A stretch of DNA of 64,000 nt from Kangiella geojedonensis (GCF_000981765.1 NZ_CP010975.1:1674001-1738000), one strand, 5' to 3'; numbered from the stretch's first letter, positions 9,142 to 19,020 are shown. Numbers and translations are program-made. Notes: generated by a model from the sequence alone, not told the origin.

Positions 9142-10425
9142 TTGGAATCATTGTCAACTGGGACCTTATTCTTAATACTGGGTTTACTGATTCTTTTGTC
9201 AGCGTTTTTCTCCAGTTCAGAAACCGGCATGATGTCGCTCAATCGTTATCGCTTAAAACACCGAGCTCGGAGTGGTGATAAAAGTGCTAAGCGAGTCTAT
9301 GAGATGTTAAAAAGGCCGGATAAGTTACTAGGGCTCATTCTGCTCGGCAATAATATTGTCAATATTCTTGCCTCAGCCATTGCTACCGTTATTGCAATTC
9401 GCTTTTGGGGCGAAGGTGGCATTTTTGCAGCAACATTAATGCTCACTGTGGTGATACTCATATTTGCTGAAGTCACTCCTAAGACACTGGCTGCGCTGAA
9501 TCCAGAAAAGATTTCATTCTTCGCTGCGCCAACATTGAAGTTGTTATCAACCCTATTCCACCCTGCCATTAAATTAATCAGTATTTTAGCCAATGGTTTA
9601 CTGAGGTTGTTTGGCGTGAACTCAAACTCTAGCCAAGATGACCACTTAAGCCAAGAAGAACTCCGTACTGTGGTCAATGAAGCGGGAACCATGATACCGC
9701 GCCGTCACCAGAAGATGTTGCTCAGCATTCTGGACTTAGAAACGGTTACCGTGGATGACATCATGGTGCCTCGAAACGAAATCATAGGCATCGATTTGAA
9801 TGATGATATGGATTATATCCTCGAGCAAATCCGTAACAGTATCCATACCCGGCTACTGGTCTTTCGAAGTGAAATCGATAATGTTGAAGGTTTTCTACAT
9901 GCGAGGAATTTTGGACGAGTATTGGAAATGGAGTCCAACTCATCAGAAGGTATCTTGGACCATTTAGACCCAATTTACTACGTACCAGAAGGCACGCCGT
10001 TACATACTCAACTGATGAAGTTTCAACGTAAGCGTGACCGTATCGGTTTAGTTGTTGACGAGTATGGCGACATTGAAGGTTTAGTCACACTGGACGATAT
10101 TCTTGAAGAAATCGTGGGTGACTTCACGACTGAGATGTCGAGTATTAATAGAGATATTCAAAAAGATGGCGAAGATGCTTACTTAATTGATGCCACGGTG
10201 ACCATTCGCGATCTCAATAAAACCCTTGAGTGGGAGTTGCCGACGGAAGGGCCTAAGACACTCAATGGTTTAATCACTGAATACCTCGAAACGATCCCGC
10301 AGTCTGGAACCTGTTTGCGGCTTTATGGTTACCCCATAGAAATTCTACAAATTAAAGATAATATCGTTAAAAGCGTACGCGCTATGCCAAAACTCTATGC
10401 GCCGCCTAGCGATGAACAAAACTAG
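9142..10425 (+). CDS. CorB/YfjD-type transporter (DUF21, CBS pair, CorC_HlyC domain)
   Basis: Members of this family (CorB, YfjD, CNNM) transport or regulate Mg2+ at the inner membrane. The 427 residues read: DUF21 with four membrane segments (about 10-190, including FSSSETGMMSLNRYRLKHRA), two CBS domains (about 205-330, from VDDIMVPRNEI to DIEGLVTLDDILEEIVGD) and a CorC_HlyC C-terminal domain. The start is TTG at 9142 preceded by a good GGAG site. It follows ypjD by 20 bases and precedes the RND gene by 8, so all three are likely one operon. Confidence 0.9.
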   Translation: MESLSTGTLFLILGLLILLSAFFSSSETGMMSLNRYRLKHRARSGDKSAKRVYEMLKRPDKLLGLILLGNNIVNILASAIATVIAIRFWGEGGIFAATLMLTVVILIFAEVTPKTLAALNPEKISFFAAPTLKLLSTLFHPAIKLISILANGLLRLFGVNSNSSQDDHLSQEELRTVVNEAGTMIPRRHQKMLLSILDLETVTVDDIMVPRNEIIGIDLNDDMDYILEQIRNSIHTRLLVFRSEIDNVEGFLHARNFGRVLEMESNSSEGILDHLDPIYYVPEGTPLHTQLMKFQRKRDRIGLVVDEYGDIEGLVTLDDILEEIVGDFTTEMSSINRDIQKDGEDAYLIDATVTIRDLNKTLEWELPTEGPKTLNGLITEYLETIPQSGTCLRLYGYPIEILQIKDNIVKSVRAMPKLYAPPSDEQN

Positions 10426-10433
10426 GACCAATA

Positions 10434-12923
10434 ATGACCCAACACAAAGAAAACCTTTTCTTTACACTGTATAAGAAAACTGTCCTTGACCACCCTTTGG
10501 TCAGTCTCATTATTGTTATATTGCTTACTGTATTAGCTGCCAGCCAGCTGCATAAATTCAGGCTAGACGCCTCAGGCGAATCGCTAGTCTTAGAGAGCGA
10601 CAAATCCCTAGATTATTACCGCCAAGTCAATAAACAGTATGGCTCAGATGACTTTCTCATTATCACCTGGCAACCCCACCAGGGGTTAATGAGCGATGAG
10701 TCAATTAACGGCTTAAAGTCATTAACTCAAGACCTTAAAAAAATAGATACCGTTTCAACTATCAACAGTATTTTAAATGTGCCGTTAATTGAAGGATTAA
10801 CCTTAGACACCGATGCTCTTGGTGAAGAAATACCAACCTTACAAAGTCCGGGCACCGATCGAGAAGAAGCATTAAACGAATTTACTTCAAGTCCCATCTA
10901 TCAAAACTTGCTGGTTGGCGAGGATGGGGAAACCAGTGCGGTTCAAATCAACTTTGAACGGGACGAAAAATACTTTTCTCTACTCGAGGCTCGTGACGAG
11001 CTTCGCGCTAAGGCAACTAACACGGAACTGTCTAACGAAGAGATTAAGCAGCTAGAGCGGTTAGAAAATCAATTTGATACTCATAGCAAGAAAGTCTCAG
11101 AACGCACGAGCGCTATTATTGCTGAAGTTCGAACCATCATGGAAGATTACCGTGATATAGCCGATATGCACTTAGGTGGTATATCGATGATCACTAACGA
11201 CATGCTAACGTTTATCCAACACGACATTACGGTTTTTGGTATCGGCATTCTACTCTTTATCATGCTGGCTTTGTTTGTGTTCTTTGGCAAAGTTCGCTGG
11301 GTTGTACTGCCACTATTCTCTTGTGTGGTGACTGTCATCATGTTGGCAGGTCTTCTCAGTTTTTTAGACTGGCGCATCACTGTAATCTCTTCAAACTTCC
11401 CGTCTATTCTGCTGATTGTGATTCTGGCTCTAAATGTGCACCTTGCGGTGTACTATCGTGATTTCATCTCAGCTAACCCAGAGTCATCGCAAGAGCTTCG
11501 AGTTTCGTCGACGCTAAAAACCATGTTCTGGCCTTGTTTTTATACAGCCTTAACCACCATTGTCGCCTTTATCTCTTTACTTATTAGCGGCATACGCCCT
11601 GTGATTGATTTTGGCTGGATCATGACTATAGGTATTGTATTGGGCTTTATCATTACCTTTGTCATATTCCCAAGCTTTATCCAATTACTTAAGCAAGATA
11701 CCCACACCAGTGGCACCAGCATTACTTACAAGATTACCAACTGGATCTATGGTTTTACCGTCAATTACCGAGTTGTCATTTTCTTTTTAACGGCTGGCAT
11801 TATTGCTTTCAGTGCTTACGGTATTACTCAACTAAAAGTCGAAAACCGTTTTATCGACTACTTCAAGCCAAGCACTGAAATCTATCAAGGCATGACGGTT
11901 ATCGATCAGAAACTCGGCGGCACAACACCTCTTGATATTGTGATTGATAAGGGTGAAGAGCAGTCTCTAGTAGCGGATGATGAATTTGAAGATGAATTCG
12001 GCGATGAATTTGATGCAGGCATTTATGATGCTGGCTACTGGTTTACAGGCGCGAAGTTAAAACAAGTCGAGCGCATTCACGACTTCATCGATAACCTAGA
12101 AGTTACAGGTAAGGTTCAATCCATTGCCACCTACTCAAAAGTCTTAGAGAAGATGAATAATGGTGAATACCCTGATGAACTGACACTAAGCTTAGTGCAC
12201 CAAAAGACGCCTGAAGAAGTTCGCTCAGTGTTGATGACGCCTTATCTATCGGAAGATGGTGATCAAACACGAATCAACATTCGTGTTCAAGAAACGAATC
12301 ACGACTTAAAGCGTGCAGAATTGATTAACACCATCAACGACTACATCGTAAACGAAGAAGGTATCGCACAAGACAAAGTGCACTTCACTGGAATGTTAGT
12401 GCTTTATAACAATATGTTAGAAAGCCTTTTTGATTCTCAAATCAAAACTATCGGGGCAGTATACCTCGCCATTTTGCTGATGTTCCTAGTCCTATTCCGC
12501 TCACTAATGCTAGCGATTTTAGCGACCATTCCTAACGCCCTTTCCGCCGCGCTGGTCTTAGGGATTATGGGCTGGATGGGCGTTCCTATGGATATGATGA
12601 CCATAACAATCGCTGCTATTGTTATTGGTATTGCGGTCGATAACTCGATTCACTATGTTCATCGCTTTAAAGCTGAGTTCCAGAAAGATTACAACTACCT
12701 AGATACCATGAAGCGTTGTCATGGCAGTATTGGTAAAGCCATTTATTATACTGGGGTCACTGTTATTTTTGGCTTCGCTATTTTAGCCTTGTCCGAATTC
12801 ATACCGTCTATTTACTTTGGATTACTCACAGGGCTGGCAATGGCTGTAGCACTCTTTTTAAACCTCACTCTGCTTCCATTGATGCTCATAACCATGAAAC
12901 CTCTTAAAGCTCCAAGAACTTAG
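10434..12923 (+). CDS. RND-superfamily (MMPL-type) exporter
   Basis: An 829-residue membrane protein with two repeats of one helix, a large periplasmic loop and five helices, typical of MMPL/RND transporters. The first membrane bundle covers about residues 265-420 and the second about 690-825. Visible signatures are a conserved acidic/polar block in helix 4 of the second half (GIAVDNSIHYVHRF) and an acidic insert in the second loop (DDEFEDEFGDEFD, about 515-527). The substrate is unknown; relatives export lipids, hopanoids or fatty-acid products. It is the last gene of the ypjD-corB cluster and is followed by a strong terminator. Confidence 0.9.
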   Translation: MTQHKENLFFTLYKKTVLDHPLVSLIIVILLTVLAASQLHKFRLDASGESLVLESDKSLDYYRQVNKQYGSDDFLIITWQPHQGLMSDESINGLKSLTQDLKKIDTVSTINSILNVPLIEGLTLDTDALGEEIPTLQSPGTDREEALNEFTSSPIYQNLLVGEDGETSAVQINFERDEKYFSLLEARDELRAKATNTELSNEEIKQLERLENQFDTHSKKVSERTSAIIAEVRTIMEDYRDIADMHLGGISMITNDMLTFIQHDITVFGIGILLFIMLALFVFFGKVRWVVLPLFSCVVTVIMLAGLLSFLDWRITVISSNFPSILLIVILALNVHLAVYYRDFISANPESSQELRVSSTLKTMFWPCFYTALTTIVAFISLLISGIRPVIDFGWIMTIGIVLGFIITFVIFPSFIQLLKQDTHTSGTSITYKITNWIYGFTVNYRVVIFFLTAGIIAFSAYGITQLKVENRFIDYFKPSTEIYQGMTVIDQKLGGTTPLDIVIDKGEEQSLVADDEFEDEFGDEFDAGIYDAGYWFTGAKLKQVERIHDFIDNLEVTGKVQSIATYSKVLEKMNNGEYPDELTLSLVHQKTPEEVRSVLMTPYLSEDGDQTRINIRVQETNHDLKRAELINTINDYIVNEEGIAQDKVHFTGMLVLYNNMLESLFDSQIKTIGAVYLAILLMFLVLFRSLMLAILATIPNALSAALVLGIMGWMGVPMDMMTITIAAIVIGIAVDNSIHYVHRFKAEFQKDYNYLDTMKRCHGSIGKAIYYTGVTVIFGFAILALSEFIPSIYFGLLTGLAMAVALFLNLTLLPLMLITMKPLKAPRT

Positions 12924-12940
12924 TTCATAATTTACCCATA

Positions 12941-12970
12941 AAAAAAGCCGCGAATATCGCGGCTTTTTTA
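12941..12970. terminator. Bidirectional intrinsic terminator between the exporter and the M6 protease
   Basis: GCCGCGA-ATA-TCGCGGC (12947-12963), a seven-pair stem, is flanked by a run of A on the left and of T on the right. It can therefore stop both the plus-strand exporter transcript and the convergent minus-strand protease transcript. Confidence 0.92.
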
Positions 12971-12982
12971 TTACATTTAGAA

Positions 12983-15900
12983 CTAACCCTTACGACGTAG
13001 CATAACACCCGATGCTAATAGCAAAAGTAATAGTAGATTTGTGCTACCACCACCGCCACTACTTGCTGACGACTTTTCTGCAACCGTAATAGATTTACTC
13101 ACAGTTATTTCAGCTCCTGTGCCGTCAGTTATCGTTAACTCAACATCATAACGTCCAGCTGAAGCAAAGGTATGGTTAGGGTTAGTGCCCGTAGCGCTGG
13201 AACCGTCACCAAAGTCCCATGAGTAAATATAACTGCCATCACCACCATTAACGCTGGAGCTGAAGTTAACGCTTAACCCATCTATAGAGGTGTTGATAGC
13301 CGCACTCATCGCAACTACCGCTTGGACTGTTTTAGTCACTTCAACTTGTTGTTTATCGCTACTGGTAACAAGCAAGGTAACAGTGTATTCACTCGTTAAA
13401 GCATAAGTATGCTCACCAGTATCGCCACTAGCGGTAGTTCCATCACCAAAATCCCAAGAGTAAGTATAGCTAGGAGAACCACCGACAACATTGGTTGATA
13501 CCGATAGTACCGCACCATCAACAGAGGTGACAATTTCAGCTGAAAGCTCATCAGCGATACTGACAGACTTTGATTCGCTATCTACCACAGCTTCACCATC
13601 CGTCACAGTTAACGTTACTGTGTAGACACCGCTTTGAGCATAGGTATGTGTAGGAGCTTCATCGGTTGAAATAACAGAGCCATCACCGAAATCCCACGCA
13701 TAAGTGTAATTATTGTCACCACCGCTGGTATTGTTGGTAAAGGTTACTTGTTGATAATCGATATCAAAATCAAAATTAGCTTTCAACTCAGTTCCAGCTT
13801 TAGAGATTTTTACTGTAGCAGTGCTATTGTCAGTAGCCTGAGCAGTTACTTCAATTGATAACCCATGAGTAGGCAACACAAGTCCTGATTCAGGTTGCTC
13901 AGGTAATGAGTAATCTAAACTGTCATCAAACTTAGCTGTTGGTGATAAGTGTGAATCACCACTATAGTTCTTCTGAGTATATAAGCCGAAAGCTGCATCA
14001 ATAACCTGTAACGTTGAGCTTGCTATTGTGCCATTACGCTTGACAGGATTTTGATCGGCATCTACAACCCCTAAGAAACCATGACCAGGATGCTCTTCAA
14101 CTTTATTGTCAGAGTAAGACTCATCTGCAAACCAGACTACAACGCCAGGTGTGTACACAGTCTTCTTTAAACCTTCGTCTTGTCCTGCCTCACTGCGTAA
14201 TTGAACCCAGTAATGTTGAGCTTTACCATCAGTTTTGTCGCTGACTCTCAAGAAACCTGCTAAGTTGAGACTGCCCTCAGTTTCGGCACCATCATTAAAG
14301 AAATCAGAACCATTGTTTAAGGCAATATCATCAATGACCAAGCCATAACCACCAACAGCAGGGTCTGTAACATAACGTACTTCGATAGATACTGACTGAC
14401 CTGCGTATGCTGACATATCAAACGTTAAATCAACCCAGCCCAATGAACCTTCAGCACCCGAAATGTTTTTTGACTTGCCAGTAATGAAGTTAGTCACACT
14501 GTTATGGTACTGATTGTTTACCTTAGTGTGGTTTCCTGCAATAGGCGTGCCATTCACAAGAACTTGCGCGTAATCGTAATCGACTTCAATATCCCAGCGA
14601 GCCTTCATGCCTAAAGTGCTGTTACCTGAAGCTGGAATGTTTGCATCAAAAGATAGCTTGTTGTTTAGATAATGCCCTTCATCAGAGTAGTATTGGTATG
14701 AACCTGAATAGGGTGCAGCAAAGTCTACCTGTGGCTTCGGCATATCAATTCTGATTTGATTTAAGCCGTTGTGGTTCACCGCTTCTACTAAATCGAATGA
14801 CTGAGCACCACTAGCCATAGTAGTGAAATCAATGGTTTGCTCATCAATCCAGTTACCACCAAATAAAGACTGGAAGTAGGCACGAGCATAAGGACTAAAG
14901 CCTGTCGGTTGAGTCCCAGCAACATCTCCAGCCCAGCTTCCGCCAGCCATCACTGACCAGTAAGCAACTGGGGAGCCTATTGCAGAACCCGCAATATCAT
15001 ATTCATCGGGCACACCTAAATCATGGCCGAACTCATGCACTACAACCCCTGTAGCGGCATCAATCGGTTGAATCGTGTAGCCAAATAGTTTCTTTCCAGT
15101 GCCAGGAACTGTATAGCCATTTGTATTAGTGTCTACAAAGAAACGGTGTGACCAAATCGCATCATCACCTAAATTGCCACCACCAGCTTCTTCCCCGATA
15201 CTAGAATGGTAAACCATCACATGGTCAATAATACCGTCTGCTTCATCTACGTTGCCATCACCGTCTAAATCATAAGGATCTTCGATATCATAGTCCGCTA
15301 GATTGATGCTATTGGCAGCAACGGCTTTAGTGACCGCCTCTTTAATCAAGGCAGGTACATTTTTATCGTTATCATTGTTGTCCGCATCATTTTCACCATA
15401 ATGCTTAGCATTATTATCAGCAGTAACCCAACCAAAAGTTTGGCCTGTAAAGCTGAAAGTCCCACCTGACTCATTTTGATAATACTGATACCCTGACGTG
15501 AAGTTTTGCCCGCTTGGCCCCGTAAATCCTGTCGTCGAGAACATTAAGTCCTGATAATGAGAAACAGGATATGTGCTGTAATACATATCAGTGTCAGAAG
15601 CAGTTAACCCATGAGCATCATGCTTTAGATCTGGAAAATCGATCAGTACTGCTAATACTTTAACGGTTTTATTATTGTCATTCTTTTGAGCGGCCAGCTT
15701 ATTATTCTTATAGTTTGTATGTTGCTTTTGTAAACGTGCCAACTCAATCTTAGGCAAAGCAACCTTATTGCTACTGTACAATCCTTCTAAATAATTCTCC
15801 AAAGCAGCCTTGCGCTCTAGCTCCGAGGCGTCTTGACCAAGCTCACCACGCTTTTCAAGCCAGTACAAAATACGCTCTTCATTAACCAGTGCAGGATCTT

Positions 15901-15997
15901 TAGGTGTTATTTCCACTTGATTCTCAACAACAGCCGCACTGACGCTGGGGAGGAGCGCAGCGGCAAGCAAGCCAGATAAAAGCTTTATTTTCATCAT
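12983..15997 (-). CDS. Secreted M6-family zinc metalloprotease with three PKD domains and GlyGly-CTERM tail
   Basis: A 1004-residue exported protease of the immune-inhibitor-A (M6) type. Order: signal peptide (MMKIKLLSGLLAAALLPSVS), propeptide, catalytic domain with HEFGHDLGVPDEYD (HExxHxxGxxD zinc site, near residue 320), an M6 beta-sandwich region, and three PKD repeats. The repeats are marked by YAWDFGDGS, YSWDFGDGT and YSWDFGDGS. The C-terminus has GGGGSTN, a run of Leu and a basic end (RRKG), the GlyGly-CTERM pattern that rhombosortase cleaves to place proteins at the surface via type II secretion. The start overlaps the stop of the upstream lipoprotein gene and has an AGGA site, so the two are translationally coupled. 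Likely role: digesting external protein. Confidence 0.92.
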   Translation of the reverse strand: MMKIKLLSGLLAAALLPSVSAAVVENQVEITPKDPALVNEERILYWLEKRGELGQDASELERKAALENYLEGLYSSNKVALPKIELARLQKQHTNYKNNKLAAQKNDNNKTVKVLAVLIDFPDLKHDAHGLTASDTDMYYSTYPVSHYQDLMFSTTGFTGPSGQNFTSGYQYYQNESGGTFSFTGQTFGWVTADNNAKHYGENDADNNDNDKNVPALIKEAVTKAVAANSINLADYDIEDPYDLDGDGNVDEADGIIDHVMVYHSSIGEEAGGGNLGDDAIWSHRFFVDTNTNGYTVPGTGKKLFGYTIQPIDAATGVVVHEFGHDLGVPDEYDIAGSAIGSPVAYWSVMAGGSWAGDVAGTQPTGFSPYARAYFQSLFGGNWIDEQTIDFTTMASGAQSFDLVEAVNHNGLNQIRIDMPKPQVDFAAPYSGSYQYYSDEGHYLNNKLSFDANIPASGNSTLGMKARWDIEVDYDYAQVLVNGTPIAGNHTKVNNQYHNSVTNFITGKSKNISGAEGSLGWVDLTFDMSAYAGQSVSIEVRYVTDPAVGGYGLVIDDIALNNGSDFFNDGAETEGSLNLAGFLRVSDKTDGKAQHYWVQLRSEAGQDEGLKKTVYTPGVVVWFADESYSDNKVEEHPGHGFLGVVDADQNPVKRNGTIASSTLQVIDAAFGLYTQKNYSGDSHLSPTAKFDDSLDYSLPEQPESGLVLPTHGLSIEVTAQATDNSTATVKISKAGTELKANFDFDIDYQQVTFTNNTSGGDNNYTYAWDFGDGSVISTDEAPTHTYAQSGVYTVTLTVTDGEAVVDSESKSVSIADELSAEIVTSVDGAVLSVSTNVVGGSPSYTYSWDFGDGTTASGDTGEHTYALTSEYTVTLLVTSSDKQQVEVTKTVQAVVAMSAAINTSIDGLSVNFSSSVNGGDGSYIYSWDFGDGSSATGTNPNHTFASAGRYDVELTITDGTGAEITVSKSITVAEKSSASSGGGGSTNLLLLLLLASGVMLRRKG

Positions 15998-16275
15998 TTC
16001 TTTCCTTTTACACATTTAATATAAGCAGAGTTCTTTTTATTAATATAGTCCCGAATAACCTGCTCTTTCTCAGGTCGGGTCATATCTTCAGTAATTAATC
16101 CTTTTTCCTTTAACACTGGCTCCAGCTTCCAAATATTCTGCGGAGGTGGAGGCGCGCTACATACAGGTTGAATCTTCTTGTCTTCTAATGACGGTGGGGG
16201 CGCCATCTGACTTTGTTGATTAGCACATGACATTACCGTCATAAAACTAATCATCAGCAATAACTTTCTATTCAT
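15994..16275 (-). CDS. Small putative lipoprotein upstream of the M6 protease
   Basis: A 93-residue protein I do not recognise. The N-terminus MNRKLLLMISFMTVMSCANQ looks like a lipoprotein signal with Cys17. It is followed by Pro-rich stretches (MAPPPSL, SAPPPPQNIW) and a lysine-rich C-terminal helix ending CVKGKK. Two further Cys residues may form a disulfide. Its TGA overlaps the ATG of the protease gene, so an accessory role for the protease (for example folding or inhibition before export) is a guess from position only. Confidence 0.6.
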   Translation of the reverse strand: MNRKLLLMISFMTVMSCANQQSQMAPPPSLEDKKIQPVCSAPPPPQNIWKLEPVLKEKGLITEDMTRPEKEQVIRDYINKKNSAYIKCVKGKK

Positions 16276-16473
16276 TTATTAAAATTTTTTTCTACACGGT
16301 AGAGTATTGCAATCGAAGTAAGTCATATCTGCAAGCAATTAATGCTCCAGAAACATTTAGTAACATTTTGCTAAATTGTACAGAATTAGTACAAATAATG
16401 GTTTTTTTATGAGAATAATTCCCAAACAAGAGGCTACAGCTCAATATATGACGTAACTCATTGAATAAATTAT

Positions 16474-16505
16474 AAAAAAAAGGAGAAGCATAAAAAGCTT
16501 CTCCT
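16474..16505 (-). terminator. Rho-independent terminator of the hydrolase/DUF4785 operon
   Basis: On the minus strand GGAGAAGC (16504-16497) pairs with GCTTCTCC (16489-16482) across a seven-base loop and is followed by eight T residues. It lies about 35 bases beyond the DUF4785-like stop. Confidence 0.9.
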
Positions 16506-16537
16506 ATTTACCATTAGGCTGTGTTATTTATCAATAA

Positions 16538-17737
16538 TTAACGACTCATTAACGCCATTTGGTTCTGATCACGAAGTTCTAGCTGCTCTATATGATACGG
16601 TGCTGATACCCCTGACTGTTTCAACAACTTGGGATCGAACTTCATTTGGATAGCACCCTCTCCCGCAGCTAAGTTAGCAGCGCTATGAGTCATCATAACC
16701 GGAACTAAATTTCCGCTAGTGTCAGTGCCATAAAGAACGGCTCTGACTTCATAACGACCATCAACTTTAGCGTTGACTGGAATTGTCGCTACAGGCTTTT
16801 GTTTTTGCCCCGAGATGACTGGCTGTGCTGAAACTTTTGCAGTTTGATGAGCAAAAGCAAAAGGCAGTTGGCCGTTACGCTGAACTAGCTGTTCGCCCAC
16901 TTTTACTTGAGCCTCTGTATGTAACTCCCACAGAGCTCCAGGTATTGAATGTGCAGACATATTCAATGGTTTGTTCAACGAGTACCCGTCTTTATCCTTT
17001 GTGAAATCAACCGCAAAAGTTTTACCTGTCGGAGAAACCAGCTGTCCTTTGATAGCAACGATACTCTCAACTTTACCTTGGTTGTAAACACGAGCATCTA
17101 CTTTTAGAACCTCGTCATTAAGGTAATTACTTTTGTTTGCTGTTAAGTGCATTTCAGTATCACTGTTTTTCTCAAACACATTGATACGATACTTAGCGTG
17201 GCTTGAAACGCCCTTTTCTGCCTTTAACGAGAAGCTTCCCGCACCAAGACTATCATCAAACTTAAAGCCTGTAGTACCTTGCTGAAACCCCATACCATTC
17301 TTTTGCATGGCGTTACTGCTGACCAGCGTATCAAAGGCTTTACCTTGATGGTACAGCTGCCCTTTTGGGCTTTTAACCGTTAACTGTTGAGGCTCAAGAG
17401 CACTTTTTCCGTCGAAAGCAGAAATTCGAACCAACGCACCTTTAGCTGATGTCGTCAGCTGTACGCCAGACTTCAACTGTGCACCAGTAACGTCTTTCAT
17501 GTACTGACGGCTTTGAATGTGCGACTGCTTCTGTGAAAAGTCTATCTCTTCAATGTTATTAACAGGAAAGCTATAGCTAACACTTTTTAACTCACGCTGG
17601 CTGCCTGGTTGCGCCGGCGTTGTATTTACAGGTACTCCTGTATATGAATTATCACGCTGTGACTTTGAGCTGGCATTATCTGCCCCTGCAACACCGCTCA
17701 AAGAAATGATCATAGAGGTTAATAATAAAGTCTTCAT
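16538..17737 (-). CDS. Exported DUF4785-like protein
   Basis: A 399-residue exported protein: signal peptide MKTLLLTSMIISLSGVAGAD, then a probable beta-sandwich protein. The middle (from about residue 170, INVFEKNSDTEMHLTANKSNYLNDE onward, positions 183-207) resembles bacterial Ig-like domains, and the C-terminal part (DGRYEVRAVLYGTD, then GAIQMKFDPKLL) resembles DUF4785 as I remember it. No catalytic motif was found. It starts 10 bases after the secreted hydrolase gene and shares its terminator, so the two are cotranscribed. A chaperone, inhibitor or adhesin role would be guesswork. Confidence 0.6.
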   Translation of the reverse strand: MKTLLLTSMIISLSGVAGADNASSKSQRDNSYTGVPVNTTPAQPGSQRELKSVSYSFPVNNIEEIDFSQKQSHIQSRQYMKDVTGAQLKSGVQLTTSAKGALVRISAFDGKSALEPQQLTVKSPKGQLYHQGKAFDTLVSSNAMQKNGMGFQQGTTGFKFDDSLGAGSFSLKAEKGVSSHAKYRINVFEKNSDTEMHLTANKSNYLNDEVLKVDARVYNQGKVESIVAIKGQLVSPTGKTFAVDFTKDKDGYSLNKPLNMSAHSIPGALWELHTEAQVKVGEQLVQRNGQLPFAFAHQTAKVSAQPVISGQKQKPVATIPVNAKVDGRYEVRAVLYGTDTSGNLVPVMMTHSAANLAAGEGAIQMKFDPKLLKQSGVSAPYHIEQLELRDQNQMALMSR

Positions 17738-17746
17738 ATCAGCTCC

Positions 17747-18601
17747 TTATATACGGTCGCGAAGGAATTTATCGAGACCAAAGCATTTGCGTCTACTTTG
17801 TGCGTGACTCAACGGCTCATCACCATACGTTTTACTGGTGTCATAAAACCATACAGACCCAGCGGCATTTTGAGAGCTGCAATTTAAGAACCCATCAGAA
17901 CAACTATCCAACCAGTTCTGAGTAAATTCCAAACCGACGTTTTGAGAATAGCCACCGCAATAACTGTCGCTATCCCAGATCGCGGACTCAACGTCTGTGC
18001 CCACGACACTTCGGAATGGCTTCGGTAGTCCAGGTCGACCAGAAGTGCCATATAACCAATTAGCGTTGTAGCTCGCCATCCAAGCTTCTTGTTGCATGCG
18101 AACGGCATCGTTCTTATAACCTAACAACCAACCTAAAGCCGATTCGAACACATTACCATCGATAACGGCGTCAGCGAGTGGTGTTCCAGCGCTTGACGGC
18201 GCTAAAGCAATCACTTCATCGATTCTGTTGATAATATTCGGATAACGGCTATCCCACGTCGGGTTCGACATTATCCAGCGTGCGACATTACCACCGTTAG
18301 AGTGTGTTATGAGCGTCAAGCTAGTAATATTTTTTTGGTTGATAAATGTCGTTAATTGACCTGCTAAGCAACCTGCAGCGCCAGACGTCCACATATATTG
18401 CTCAAAATCGCAGTTAATGACAGTGTAGTTACTTGAGTTAGGAAGACCTTGAACAACGGACTGAACAAAGCTCCCCGTCCAATAATCGTTATAGGCATCG
18501 CTTTGACTACCCGTACCATGAACAAAAGCCACGCCAGTATTAGCCTGGCTCAGTCCAGTAAAAGTGAGTGCTGCAGTTAACAGCAATAGTTTTTTAAACA
18601 T
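17747..18601 (-). CDS. Secreted alpha/beta-hydrolase (lipase/esterase-like)
   Basis: A 284-residue exported serine hydrolase. Signal peptide MFKKLLLLTAALTFTGLSQA; then GVAFVHGTGSQSDAY (oxyanion-type HG motif, about 23-37) and the nucleophile elbow LITHSNGGNVARW (GxSxG variant HSNGG, near 100). A catalytic His in the C-terminal EPLSHAQSRRKCFGLDKF segment is plausible. Several Cys residues suggest disulfides. The substrate is unknown; a lipase or esterase is likely. First gene of a two-gene operon with the DUF4785-like gene; a G-rich ribosome site precedes the ATG. Confidence 0.78.
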   Translation of the reverse strand: MFKKLLLLTAALTFTGLSQANTGVAFVHGTGSQSDAYNDYWTGSFVQSVVQGLPNSSNYTVINCDFEQYMWTSGAAGCLAGQLTTFINQKNITSLTLITHSNGGNVARWIMSNPTWDSRYPNIINRIDEVIALAPSSAGTPLADAVIDGNVFESALGWLLGYKNDAVRMQQEAWMASYNANWLYGTSGRPGLPKPFRSVVGTDVESAIWDSDSYCGGYSQNVGLEFTQNWLDSCSDGFLNCSSQNAAGSVWFYDTSKTYGDEPLSHAQSRRKCFGLDKFLRDRI

Positions 18602-19020
18602 CGACTACCCCCATCGGTGCTATTAAGTGTTTTTATGTTTGTTTTCAATCTAAGCTTAACTTAATCATTAGAATAACTAAGCCGAATAGATTTATAGCAT
18701 CAATATTTCTGAGTGTAAAAAACAGTAGTTTAAAACTAAAAACTATAAATCACACAGTAGAGTCAAACTGGAAAATGACTACAACTATTTGTTTTTATTA
18801 GTTAAATTTAAGAATTTCAAACGGATAGTTTTAAACGTTGATAAAGATTCAAACAGGGGTCAGTCTTATCAAGTTAAATATGACTTATTATTAAATGGAT
18901 TGATAAGGTTTTTGGATGGCTATACATCTGGTACAACCAGCTTTGATGAACAGCTGTGAACTGGTTAACAAAAATAATTAGGGACTAGATGATATTTGAA
19001 GCGTAATTGGGAAGAAGAAG
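18602..19020. other. AT-rich intergenic region with a GGGGTCA-type remnant
   Basis: No convincing gene. Near 18855 the text CAGGGGTCAGTCTTATCA recalls the TGGGGTCAGAGT repeats at the right end of the window. The CTTATCA (18865-18871) and TGATAAG (18901-18907) form a seven-pair inverted repeat around 29 bases. The rest is AT-rich and probably contains the promoter of the hydrolase operon. Confidence 0.5.

Noticed and set aside
17884-18108. A 74-residue minus-strand frame within the hydrolase gene
   Set aside because: It is in another frame of the hydrolase coding sequence and has no start-site or family support.
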